Source: Epiperipatus broadwayi (lineage: Eukaryota > Onychophora > Udeonychophora > Euonychophora > Peripatidae). Taken from it: DNA of 64,000 bases. Shown piece after piece: positions 50,331-62,230 of this stretch. The DNA lies in assembly GCA_028023455.1 (NCBI GenBank), contig JAQFVV010000001.1, forward strand, positions 23,205,401 through 23,269,400, given 5' to 3'. The notes under the pieces were generated by a model. That model was not told the DNA's origin. It did not search any database and worked only from the letters and a program-made list of their open reading frames with translations. The position numbers were made by a program, and so were the translations under genes. How positions within the stretch are numbered: position 1 is the first letter of the stretch; every line of letters starts with the position of its first letter.

Positions 50331-53300
50331 TCATTTGCCACATTTTTTAGAAATGTGGTGAATTTAATATTTCATTAAATCACTCATAAATTTGTGTTTT
50401 TATGAGATCATCTTGCTTGTAATCTGTTACAAACATTACAACTGCTTTTCTTGCAATTTTCTGTAAATGAAAACATAACTTCGCATTGTTCAAACTTTTC
50501 AGTCATTATAAAAATTGACAAATACATGAAACACATTTTACAAAAAAAAATGTGGTTCATGGCACCATCAATTCACATGGTGATGTCATTTGGCAGATCA
50601 TTGCAGAAGGGTTCCTGCAAGAAGTATGTAGCAGAAGCATATTTTTCAACAATAATGCAAACCAGAGAATGATTCCAGTTATTTTTGGATCCCCCTCTTA
50701 TACAATATCACTTGTAACTGGTCTATTGGGAAAGTGCTTACAAAAGTCTTTATCTATTCTAATGGAAGAAATCAACTGTTTTATTTTTTTAAAATTATTA
50801 TAATCCATCAGTTAAAAAGTAAGTGCAAGGTGTGGTATAATGGCTTTTAAAAATTTATCAGATAAATAATGTAAGTGTAAAAAATTCTTCCCTTATGTAA
50901 ACGTAATATAATTCCTTAAAATCTGTAAATTCCTGACTACATAGCATGATTAAGTTTTTATAATGAAATAACAAGCATGCAACAAATTAAATCATGAAAT
51001 AGTATAAGTATTCTATTATTGAACAAATATTTGGGAAGCTAACTTTGTTAATAGAAAACATAACAAATTATGCATGAGAGATTATGAATGAAACAAAGTA
51101 AAAAAATGAGTTTTTTTTAATTAATTAATATGCTGATTAGAGCTAACCTAGTTAAAGCTGATTGTTATTTATAATATTGCAGCTATCAAAGCCAGAAGAG
51201 TTATATGTAAATAAAAAGGTAACAATGTAAATAATTAAACATTTTTAATATTCAACTATCTTTTGTTAAATAAAATTACATAGAATTCATTTTGTTTTAA
51301 TTAACTAAATTTTATTTCATGGGCAGGGAAGGGGGTCTTTTTCACATAATAAAAAACATTTAGATATTTAAAAGAATAAATTATTCTACTTTCAAATATA
51401 AACATATTAAAATTGTCTAAATTGGTACTTATAAGATATAAATAATTACTTATTTATTATAAATATGATTTTAAATCAATATTTGAGAAATCAGAATAAA
51501 ATACTTATAAAGCAAAAAAAATATATTTTATTTTTTTTCATTCTTTATTACAAATCCATTAATAACATCATCCTAATTTAATTTAATTTTTTATTTGCAA
51601 ATTCTGATTCAGTATACAAAAAGGCTAAAGAAGAGCATCATTTTTTATCTATGCTGATTTTACATTCAGAACATTATGAACATTTAAGTATACAATGTAA
51701 CTGAAAAATCTGCATTACTGCATAATCAGTGCTTTTACAATTGTATTAATTTGCATATGACATTTATTGCAGGACCTACGAATTACAGAATTTTGGCAAA
51801 AAAAAAAAAGGAAATATAGTTTCATTTAGCATGCAATAAAGTATTTGATTTTTGCAAAAGACATAGATCATATGGGCCCTGGACCTTGGTAAATGTGAGA
51901 TCTTGTGCTGACGTACCACTCACAGGCTAGCTCTATTGATGGGTCTAGTAACACTGAAATTTAGCTTACACAAAGGCACTTTTTACCCATACAGGAGCTC
52001 TGTTTTAAAATATTATCACTTATAATAAAAACAGAAAAGGGAATGGATGATCAATCATTAGCAGATTGTTTTATATTATTGTAAAAATAAATTTTTGAGA
52101 ATATCATTAGAAAATCATTATTTAAATAAATTATTATAAACCATGTAATTAAATAAATAAACAAAATTATAAAGAATTTTTTCAAAACACTAATCTTAAT
52201 AATAAAAATATAGTTGAGCTCCATAAATATAATGTAATTGGTGATTTTTTCCATTTAAAAATACAATTTAATTTTTGTTTTTATAACTAGTTAATAACTA
52301 TTAAAGCTGGAGTATTTTATAAAATCATACTGTTTTTGTCTCATGAAGATGCACAACTAATAATTTGTTTTTTCTTTCAATTAATTAATGTTAAAATGGA
52401 GTAAATACATATTTTTTAACCAATGTTATAAAATAAAAATTATTATTGATTTGAAAGCTATTGTGAATAGAATATTGGATTATCAAGTAATCAATTACTT
52501 TTCTTTCCACCCCCCCCCCCTAAAAATCATTATAAATACACATTTAAATATCACTCTTTAAAAAACTAAAAAGAATAATATTGCTTTGAATGCAATAGTA
52601 GTCAATGTATTCACCTCCCATGGAAGAATTTTCATGAAAATATCTGACTCTTAACTACATCTGATATCCATTCAATTTGTCTGTAACTGGATATCAGTTA
52701 TTTTTAGTTGAGGGGTAAAGATTACATAATAATTTCCATTGGTTGAATTTTGAAACATTTGTTGTAAGTCATATACTATCCTAATATGAACCATTATTGA
52801 TATTTGTAAGAAAATTAGCATATTCTTATGAATGTTGGTTGTAAATCTTTATAATCTGAGATTATCATTATTTTATGAGAATCTATCAGTTGTAATTGTT
52901 GAATGTTTTAAATACAAATTCATTAATATTTTTATATTTTAATGATGACATCTGTTTAAAAAAATTGTCCATAAATCTTACTGTTTAATCAATGCAGTGA
53001 TTTGCAATACATTTTTTGTTTTATTTTATTTTTTAACATTTTCAACTGTCCTTGCAATTCTGGAAGAAACTATAAGTGGATTTAAAACTATTTAACAAGT
53101 GCTTATTTCTTTTTTATATAATCATTGTTCAGAACATTTAAATCTTAACTAGCAAGCAAATTACAATAGTTCTTGAAATCAACTGATTAGTTTATTTTAT
53201 TATCTTACTTTTTCTTCAGTTTTTTCAGAAAAAAATACAGAAATATTTAATTCTTCAGCCAGTTTTAGAATATTGAACAGAATCACTAACTATAAATATT

Positions 53301-53640
53301 TTATCTGGACCTATGTTAGATTAAAATGTCATCACTAATGTTTTTGAAATACTATGAATATGATGGACAATCTTCTATTGTCTAAACTGTGGTTGTAAAG
53401 TTCTTATATAACAGAATCATTTCTCAGTTTATTTCTAATCTTATTTGACTGATATATTAAAAATAACAGAAAAATATTTAGACCTTCTAATAATACAATA
53501 TTATTATAACTTATTAAGACGAATCTATCTTCATTTAAAAAAATACGCAATCCAGGGCCTTTGTGTAACCTTTTGATCTTTTTTCATTATGTATATTAAA
53601 AAATTATAACACTTAATTAACAAATGAATTTTTGTGTCTC
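50331..53640. other. No feature supported
   Basis: AT-rich sequence. A GC-richer patch at 51860-52010 has no supported reading. A run of 11 C lies at 52510-52520. The open frames at 50451-50803 show no domain and may be decayed mariner 5' sequence. Confidence 0.4.
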
Positions 53641-53681
53641 CCCCCCCCCTTTTTTTTAAAAAATTGTTATCATTGTATGCT

Positions 53682-53687
53682 TTTATT
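53682..53687 (-). promoter_or_regulatory. Polyadenylation signal for the GPCR gene
   Basis: AATAAA on the minus strand lies about 75 bases beyond the GPCR stop codon. This is a plausible 3' end signal, although AATAAA is frequent by chance in such AT-rich DNA. Confidence 0.4.
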
Positions 53688-53760
53688 TGCATTATTTTTT
53701 TAAAAAATTAATTAATTTTAAAGTGTAATTTATACATCATGCAAAGATAATTAGTTATTT

Positions 53761-54789
53761 TTATTTCCACTGAATACAATTTTTAATAGCACTTCTTATT
53801 TGTTTATTTGATAAGCTATATAAAATGGGATTTACCATAGAATTTGAGTATACTAACCAGTCAGAAATTTCCCAAAACTTTTTACTTATTAATTCAGGCT
53901 TCCAGGGAGACACAAGAAATAAGTAATAGTATGGTAACCATGAAATTAAATAAACTATAAGTATGTGCCCTAATAGGATTAAATTAGATTTTTCTTTCAA
54001 AAAAGCCGACTGTGATGATTTTACGATAGCTTTGGCGTCCTTTGAATTAGATTTATTTCGAATTTGTTCAATTGAAAAAGAATTTTCTTCGCAAACAGAA
54101 GAAATATTTTTTGAAGTTTCTTCAATTAGCAGTAAAGTAGGAGGGACAATTTTTTTACGTTTATGCAAAACTAAAAATACTTTAATATAGCCTAGAGTCA
54201 TAATTATTAGAGGTAAATAATAACCAAGTATCCCTAAGTGTATAGTATAATATTTATTTTTTTGTTTATTCCATGAACATTTTGGCTGCGGGTTCATGCT
54301 TATATTTCCTAATAATAAAGACGGTACCCATATTAACTGAACGTAGATCCAAGAAATTACGGAAATAGTAAGAGATAAATATTTAGATTTATGATTTCGA
54401 TAATGAACACTCCAAGTCACTGACCAAAGCCGATCTAAGCAAATTATACATAAAGCAATTGTAGATTGAAATGTAGTAGTCCAATCAACCCACAGAAAAA
54501 AATAACATAAATCTAAACTTAGTATCCAATAACCATAATACGTTTTAATGCATCTCAAAGGCAAGGCGAACAATCCAACACACAAATCGGCTAAAGCAAG
54601 ATTAGCAATAAAGATATTAAAATGAGTTTGAAGTTTTGAGTTTGTTCCGATGATTAGCAAGAAAATGCTATTTCCTAAAACAGTTATAATCGTAATACTC
54701 ACTTTTATCCATACTACTGAATGTTTAGTATCATTAGGAACAGTTAAATTAGATTCATTCTCATTTAACGTCTTTTCTGATGCGTTCAT
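53761..54789 (-). CDS. Class A aminergic-type G protein-coupled receptor
   Basis: A complete intronless ORF of 342 residues with seven hydrophobic segments (about 24-49, 57-82, 92-122, 137-160, 182-208, 266-293, 304-326). Class A anchors are present: N40 (1.50), D68 (2.50), C95 pairing with C171, R120 in DRL (usual DRY), W147, P193, W284 and P286 in SWLPYY, and NPILY at 320-324. D102 at 3.32 is the amine-binding aspartate. DRLWSVTWSVHYR and W7.40/Y7.43 recall the histamine H3/muscarinic group, but 5.42, 5.43 and 5.46 are Leu, Gly and Gly, with no Ser/Thr for catechols. N-glycosylation sites lie at N2, N11 and N14. The third intracellular loop is short (about 58 residues), the tail about 15. 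It should act at the plasma membrane. An in-frame TGA two codons upstream supports this start. Ligand unknown. Confidence 0.92.
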   Translation of the reverse strand: MNASEKTLNENESNLTVPNDTKHSVVWIKVSITIITVLGNSIFLLIIGTNSKLQTHFNIFIANLALADLCVGLFALPLRCIKTYYGYWILSLDLCYFFLWVDWTTTFQSTIALCIICLDRLWSVTWSVHYRNHKSKYLSLTISVISWIYVQLIWVPSLLLGNISMNPQPKCSWNKQKNKYYTIHLGILGYYLPLIIMTLGYIKVFLVLHKRKKIVPPTLLLIEETSKNISSVCEENSFSIEQIRNKSNSKDAKAIVKSSQSAFLKEKSNLILLGHILIVYLISWLPYYYLFLVSPWKPELISKKFWEISDWLVYSNSMVNPILYSLSNKQIRSAIKNCIQWK

Positions 54790-54814
54790 ATTTCAAAGTT
54801 CAGCTAGTATTATA

Positions 54815-54830
54815 TGCTGTTGTAATTAAA
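54815..54830 (-). promoter_or_regulatory. Possible TATA element of the GPCR gene
   Basis: On the minus strand CATATAATACTAG lies some 25-35 bases before the ATG. The short distance would leave a very short 5' UTR, so it is weak evidence in AT-rich DNA. Confidence 0.2.
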
Positions 54831-55640
54831 ATAATGCCTTAATTGACTACGTTACTTCTGTGAAAAAAATACTTTCCAATTTCATTATAAATCAAATTAT
54901 AATCTGCGTGTAGAACACGAATCGTCAATTAACTTGAGTAACGTATTCTGGAAAAAAGAGAGAGACTAATATTAAATTAGAAATAAGAGCAACAGATTGA
55001 TATACAGATAAATATTTTAAATGTTCGAGAATTTATATATTATGTGAAAAAAAAGAAGTAATATTCACAAAATTTTTAAAAATATGCACACATTATATAC
55101 ACGCGCGCATACATATGTATTCTCCAATATTGCAAATATTTATGCAATCTTTTTTTATTACATTCACATTTTACCAATAAAAAATTAAAACTACTTTCAA
55201 AACATATTGGAAATTACAAAAAAGTTTTAATAACAAAATAATAGCTACATAACGATTAACTGAGAAAAAAAGAAATTGCCAATGTGTGGGAATGCATAAA
55301 CGAATTAATATAAATGTCCACATTTGGATATATGTCCATTTTTAGCATATTAAGTATAAATATATGAATGTTTTTATATATACAACATATGCACAAATAC
55401 ATTTTTAATATTCAGAATAATTTATCCATATTTTGTATATATATATATGTTAAAACAATGTTTTTCAGATGGAAAGATGTAAACATAGTTTTCGGGGCAA
55501 TTTCACTTATAACGGTAAAATAACATATTTTAAAAGTTGGATTTAATCTGGCATTGTCTGACTAGTAAATAATATCGTGCAATAGTGCTGCTATAAATAG
55601 ACAGATTTATAAGGTTTAATTTATTAAAATCAATAAGACA
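54831..55640. other. No feature seen
   Basis: AT-rich region upstream of the receptor gene. No additional exon could be supported. Confidence 0.45.
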
Positions 55641-55644
55641 TCAT

Positions 55645-56460
55645 ATGACTACAGTTTACATAATGCAGTTCAGTAGCAAATTCTTTTATCCTCACCATGA
55701 TTATGCCACCTAGCATAAACTTTAGAAATCAGTATATGCCTTATGGTAGCACTTAAAAAAATTGTATATAATACTATCCTATCAGACTAATTTCTAGTTT
55801 TTGTCTTTCATCAAAGAGGAGCTTTGGATCTGGAAGCAGTGTACCTGGATCTTGTGGATCTTCCCTCTAGCAGCTATTTATTACTTCTTTGTTTTACTAC
55901 CAAGCTATCAGCCAAAATTGAAAAACATATTAATGTTTTCAATGTGAGACAACTTGCTTGTATGGTTATATAGATGTGTAACCAATTCAGCATTTATAAT
56001 ATGGGTTTTTAAATTTTTTAATAACTATTGATACCATTACTCTTTAATAATAATATATGAGTCCAGCTTACATACTGCTGTTTAGTAGCAAATTCTTTTT
56101 CTGTCATGCTGGAATCTATTAGTTTTATACAAATCCTGGCCAAAGAATAAAGACACCTATAGTTATTAAAAAGTTAAAGGACACCATAATATATAGATGC
56201 TGAATTGGTTTCAGATTTATATAGCTATGTAAGAAAATTGGCTTAGATTGAAAGCATTAATATGTTTTTCAACTTGGGCTGATAGCTTGATAATAAAACA
56301 CAGAAGTAAAAGATGGACTAGAAGAAAGGTGCATTGGATTTAAAAAATTTAGGTACACTATTCCCAGATATAAAACCAGTCTTGGATATTGGATAGGGTA
56401 ATACTGGATAAGGATTTAAGTGCTATTGCCTGTCATCTACTAATTTCTAAAGCTCAAACT
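55645..56460. mobile_element. Large imperfect fold-back element
   Basis: The left arm (about 55712-56050) and right arm (about 56140-56460) are inverted copies. Examples are aactttagaaatcagta with the complement of actaatttctaaagctc, ccaagctatcagcc with ggctgatagcttg, and aaaaacatattaatg with cattaatatgtttttc. A further block, cagtagcaaattctttt, occurs just before the left arm (55666) and again in the central spacer (56084) as a direct repeat. The layout suggests two inverted copies of one older repeat. No ORF. Confidence 0.78.
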
Positions 56461-56473
56461 GGGGGGGGGGGGG
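56461..56473. repeat. Poly-G run
   Basis: Thirteen consecutive G directly at the outer edge of the fold-back's right arm. Confidence 0.95.
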
Positions 56474-59400
56474 CATAACTATGTTGAGAGAAAAAGAATT
56501 TGACTTAATTTATTGATTATTTTATCCAATACAAAAATTGTAAACCTAATCAAAAGAATGAATGATGATAAATTTAAAACTTATTGAGCAGAAGCAAAAA
56601 TCACCAAATTAATTAAATATCAATATCTCCACTTTTACATTTTGAATTGGATGAAATAATAACTAAATGACCTGAGTGATAATCTATAATCTATTTTTTG
56701 TTACTTACATTTCATAGCAGTTACTGGCCGTTTGATACTGTCCAGATGATATCACATAAAATTTATTCGAAACAATCTGGCAGATAAGAGCCAACTGAAA
56801 CATCACATCTATAATAACAAACAACCACACATGAAATGAACTAAAAGTTTTGTGCGCTCACACATACACACACACACATATAGATTACAAAGCATTATTA
56901 TAAAGACAAACCACTGTATTTTTTTTGTGTGTATATATGAATGGAAAAATTTTGTTCATGACAACAATTAAATTTTCAACTAATATCCATTGACTAGCCT
57001 CAGAATTAACTATTATTTATTAGCTATATAGAATAAACCTTCTGATTTTAACATCAATATAACTGTTTATTATGTGGATATACAATAAGGCTTGGTAAAC
57101 TTATTAATTGCTGTTGAAAATTGTTTCTCCTTTGAAAAGAAAAAAGAATACCTGACAGTTTATCTTTTTAATTGAAAACAGAAAAACTTAATAGGAGTTT
57201 TTACAGGTGAAGGTTGTTTTACAATTATATGTGAATATTATATTTAAAAAATTGGAATTAAATCAGCATTAACAGAGATTATGGTATTAGAAGTCAATAT
57301 TTAGGAGTGAAACTGAGAAAAACCAAATAGACAAATATTTTTGAAATTGATGAAATCATTAATTTAAAATAAATTATTTAGAATTTTTATCTTACTGCTC
57401 TATATTTTTATATTTAAATTTTTGTTCTACTTTGTATCAATTGAATCTTTTCAATAAATTCTAATTCTTAAATAACATTATACTTATCTGACATATTATT
57501 GTTTGCATATTTGTGTGATGAATATCTGAGTTTAAGGTATTTGTTTATATATTCTTATATGAAAGTCCTGTATATAAAAAAATATTTTTGACAAAGTATT
57601 CTGAAATGGGGAGGTGTGAACAATGCCATACTACTTGAAAATAAAGTATTTTCATTTTTTATAACAACCTTTGGTCTTATTAACACAACTTGCCTTAAGG
57701 TAGAGGAATTAACCACACTTGTGTATATCTTCTATTTATTAAATTATCTATCTATTCATCCATCTATTTTTTCCATTTATTTGTGTATATTTAGCAATTT
57801 ATGTATGGTTTTATATTTTACATTATGACAATTAGATTGTCTGCCTTAAAACAGGTAGGAAAAATAAGGCAATAAGATACTATTTAGATCAAATAACAAT
57901 TTATTCCATTACTTTAAATTTAGAACTTCTTATCATAGCAAAACACTTATGATAATTTATTCAAATCAAATTTGAAAGAAAAATATTAAGTCTAAATTTT
58001 CATTGTCTTTAATAACAACACATTTAGTGCTTTTAGTTTTTTCACAAATAACATAGATAATTCCATGGATATTTTAGAAAAATATTAAAAAGTGAATTAT
58101 TACTATTCACTTGAAAACATTCAGAGGTAAAACAAAAATTAAAATTAATAATTAAATGCTGCTTTGAATAATTCATGACTTGGATATGTGATATATAATA
58201 TTTCTACAAGCATGTGCATGAACTTACATATTCTAAAAAAATATACATGCATATTTTCTATTTTTCAATACTTTATATATATATATCTAAAAAATTGTGA
58301 TGATGGTATTTTAGTTGCAATTATATGTGTACATGATGATATTTTAGTTTTAATGATATATATATACATTTTAACAGGGACTCCTATTAGGCTACTATGA
58401 TCAGACCACATTTGGGCACAAATATAACTGGCTTCAAGATAATATGATGAGTATACTGAGTGGTATAATCTGTTTACCTATTACTGACTATGTTAACTGC
58501 ACAACAGTAATATTTCCTGTTCATCACATAAATATAATACCTAAAATGACTAGAACATTTATTAGTTGTGGCTAATGACTCCAGAACAGCATCACAAGTG
58601 ACCTAGGTTTCAACTTATAGAAGTTCTGCTATCACAGAATCATAGCTTTGGGATTTATGAAATTCATTACTAATATTGCACTACCCAGTTAACAGTAGTA
58701 ACATGCAAATTATCTCTACATTCTTTCAAATAATTGTTGTTGCAGCTCTTGACAAAGCATCTGCATCACTGGGTAATGGTAAATTACATTATCTTTTCTT
58801 TTTATATATAATTTAAATAAATAAATATACTATATATATTGTTATTCTAGATGCCTCATCAAGATTAAGTTACAAACGTGCATAATGATATTTGTAATAT
58901 ATATATATATATCCAATCTTTCAATTAGGAATTGGATAATACATAAAATATGTATATAATATAAATATTCACCTTACTCTTAAGCAAACATATATATAAT
59001 ATTTAAACTAGGTGGGTTAATATAAAAATTAAAAAAAATTGGTGTGGGTTAATAATCAACAACTGAAAAGAAAAAAAAATTATAAATGTTTATATAATAC
59101 AATGATAATATAAATAATTATTTTTATTTTTAGTCTTTGTTTTTTGCCAGCAAAAAGATAGTTATAAAAACTGACACATTAATCATCCGACTATAATCCT
59201 CAGCATAATTTTTTTCTTATTTTCCATTAGTCAATGGAATTTTAAAGTGATTTCTTCGTCCATTGATTTACTTTTATGAAATTTGTGATGGTATTGTAAC
59301 TAAACCATTTTATTCATGTGATTCTTTACAAGTTAACAAAATGGTTCATAGTATTTTTTTCCATGATCAGAATTGAATCATATGAATATCTCATAGTTTA

Positions 59401-60118
59401 GCTAGTCGTTATTGGGCCTCAGTAGATCTTCTTTTCTTCTCATTTGGATAAGATGAATGTATTCAAGCTTCCTTCTTCATGCTAAGTCATTTCTTTTTGT
59501 GTACAGGCTAGAGCATCATTTCTTTCTCTGTGAAGGATGGACCATAAACGCTTTTAGCAAACTATTTGTATAAAATTTAACTCATAGACATAGAAAACCA
59601 TCACATATTTGAATAATAACACACTCTTTATATTGTTGCAATTTTTATTGTATATATACACAATTCGGATGGTCTTTACAACAAAAAAAATATTCTAGTC
59701 TTGCCCTCCATCAACCATTATCAACGCTTGCTTTTTAAAAAACACAGGAAAGAGAACAGATGATGGTTAAACATAATTGGAAATATAAAAAAAGGCAACA
59801 GAGAAAATAAGAAGAATATTATTCTTTTTAGTAATATATTTTATTCCGAAACTCTGCATTTTTATAAATTGAAAAATTCTATTGCAGAATTGATCACTTT
59901 TATAAAACTGTTTTAATTTTTCCTTTTCCAAAATTTAATTTTACAATTAGTTAACACAATTCTCTCTCTCTCTCTTTTTTTTTTTTGTACAGAAATATTT
60001 GTTTGAAATGAAATGTAAAAAAACTCACAGGAATACCTTGCAAATAAAACTTAACCCTTTATTTCCCAAGGGTTTAGAATTAAAAATACTGTTAATTATT
60101 AATGTCATATTTAATGCT
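56474..60118. other. No feature supported
   Basis: AT-rich intergenic DNA. Open frames at 57616-57828 and 58188-58400 are compositional. A 27-base block at 58746-58772 has splice-like edges (see findings). Confidence 0.4.
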
Positions 60119-60209
60119 AGTATTTACTGAATACATTAAATAATTCATAGAACGAATTACTATAATTCAGTCTATGAATTATTTAATGCATTCAATATTT
60201 CAGTACTTA
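60119..60209. repeat. Inverted repeat (hairpin)
   Basis: agtatttactgaatacatta … aattcatag (60119-60150) is complementary to ctatgaattatttaatgcat … cagtact (60171-60206), with a 20-base loop. Confidence 0.85.
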
Positions 60210-62040
60210 TTGATATGTAACTATTGAAAATCAAAAGCTAAGTTATAATAGATATATATAATCTCCATTTATATATATTGAAATAGATTGTCTCATGCCT
60301 GCAACACGTGATAAGTAATCTTGACAGTATATGCACTGTAGTTTTAAAGTTTATATAAAAAAAGAATATACATATATTGTAACCATATATTTAACTCTAT
60401 GAGTTAGATATATATTTTAAAGCATTAAAAAAAATTTTTTTATATGATTATAATGAGTAAATTTTGTTATTTGTACTATTATAATAAAAATTTTATATCT
60501 TCCATTAAGTTAGCCTATTTAGTTATCAATTATTTAAAAAGTTATCTTAGATTGTTTAATATTTATTTGAAAGAAAAAGTAATATTTTGAAAATAAATAA
60601 ATGTTAATTTAGAGCTTGCTTTGTTGCAAATAGAGGTAATAGATAAGGTTCTTCATATTCTTCCTGAAATGGTTAGTTAACTTTTTTAGAATTTTTAGTT
60701 GTTAATTTTTAAAATAAATTGTTTTAAAGTAATAATTATGATTTATTAAATATCAATTTATGTGAGGGTATTTAAAATCAAAGTATAGTAAGAATAACTG
60801 ATTGAAATTAGTGTTAATTTTAAATTAGTTTGAAATATTAATCAATAACTAATTTATTTTCTTTGCATTAAAAATGGTTACATTTAGTATACATATGTGT
60901 GTGTGGATATTTAGTACATACAGATGAAATATTGAAAGCTGAAAAGATTTATTAAAAGTAAGTGTATTTTTTAAAATGAGTATATTCAATCAGTTTCTAG
61001 TTATTAAAGAAAGAGCTTTTAAATAATACAAGGGAAAAAATGAAAAAGGCGTATTTAAATAAAAAGAATGTTTAATTGAAAAATAAATAGATATTTTTTA
61101 TTAGCATTAAATAAATAGTTTATTGTATTAATTAAGCTGTAATTAAAAAGTTCGCTTTTAGACTAGACAATCACATGACTTAATCATCTGGATTGATAAA
61201 GTTCAAGGTCAGATCAATTAAAAGTTAAAAATATGCTAGTAAGTTACATTTAATGACAAAATACTGGAATGGGATTGGTTTTTGGATATAGACATGGACA
61301 GTCACCACTTGTTGGAAAGTTCAGATAATAGAAAAATTAAATATGAATTATAAGGCATGAGCAATTGAATTGTTTATTAGAATTATACAAAATGTTTCTA
61401 TAAGTCAATCTATATATAAGGTCGTGCTAATTAAAATGTTGATGACTATGAATGTGGCCCAACACAAAATCATAAACTTACTTTAAACATGAGATTTTTT
61501 TGTGATTATACATAGCAATGTGATTAAAATAAATGTACATATGCTCTTTCAAATTGTACACATGTATAGTTTCAGTTTTAGGATGGTATGTGGCTTCTGG
61601 TGTATTATCTTTTAAGCACAATCAGTAAAATTGGGAATATCAAATGATTTGTCATGGGAATGATTTTCAATAACATTTCAACTATTTAGAGGTTTAACAT
61701 TATTTAGAAATCAGGTAAGCATTCTTATTTGATTGTAAAGTCAATTTCCATACCTTGAAGCACCTTACACATGAACCATATAAATAAAGGCTAATGCTTA
61801 TCTAATAAATTAAATTTTCTTAATTTATCAGTTGATCAGATCAGTTTGACAGTCTGAAAAAGCATTGGCTAAGATTAGCACTCATTTATAAAATATAGTC
61901 TTGGACCATCTAATAGGGCTTTCACAATCAGCTTCTCTGCCTCACCCTGCCTCAGCAGAGAAGAGGTGTGTAGAAAGACTCAATCTTGCTTTTTATTTTC
62001 GTGTCAATTAATTTTCAAAATAAAAATAAAAGTCATTTTA
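60210..62040. other. No feature supported
   Basis: AT-rich intergenic sequence without a supported gene or repeat. Confidence 0.45.
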
Positions 62041-62105
62041 TCTACTACTGCTACTGCTGCTGCTTCTGCTGCTGCTACTACTACTACTGCTACTACTACT
62101 ACTAC

Positions 62106-62196
<91 letters not shown>

Positions 62197-62210
62197 TTTT
62201 TTTTTTTTTA
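62041..62210. repeat. Compound trinucleotide microsatellite
   Basis: (TAC/TGC)n grades into a long (TAT)n run and ends in poly-T. The plus-strand frames over it (poly Thr/Ile and poly Tyr) are not genes. It ends about 20 bases before the hAT transposase remnant. Confidence 0.95.
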
Positions 62211-62230
62211 ATTCTAATATGGCATCTATA

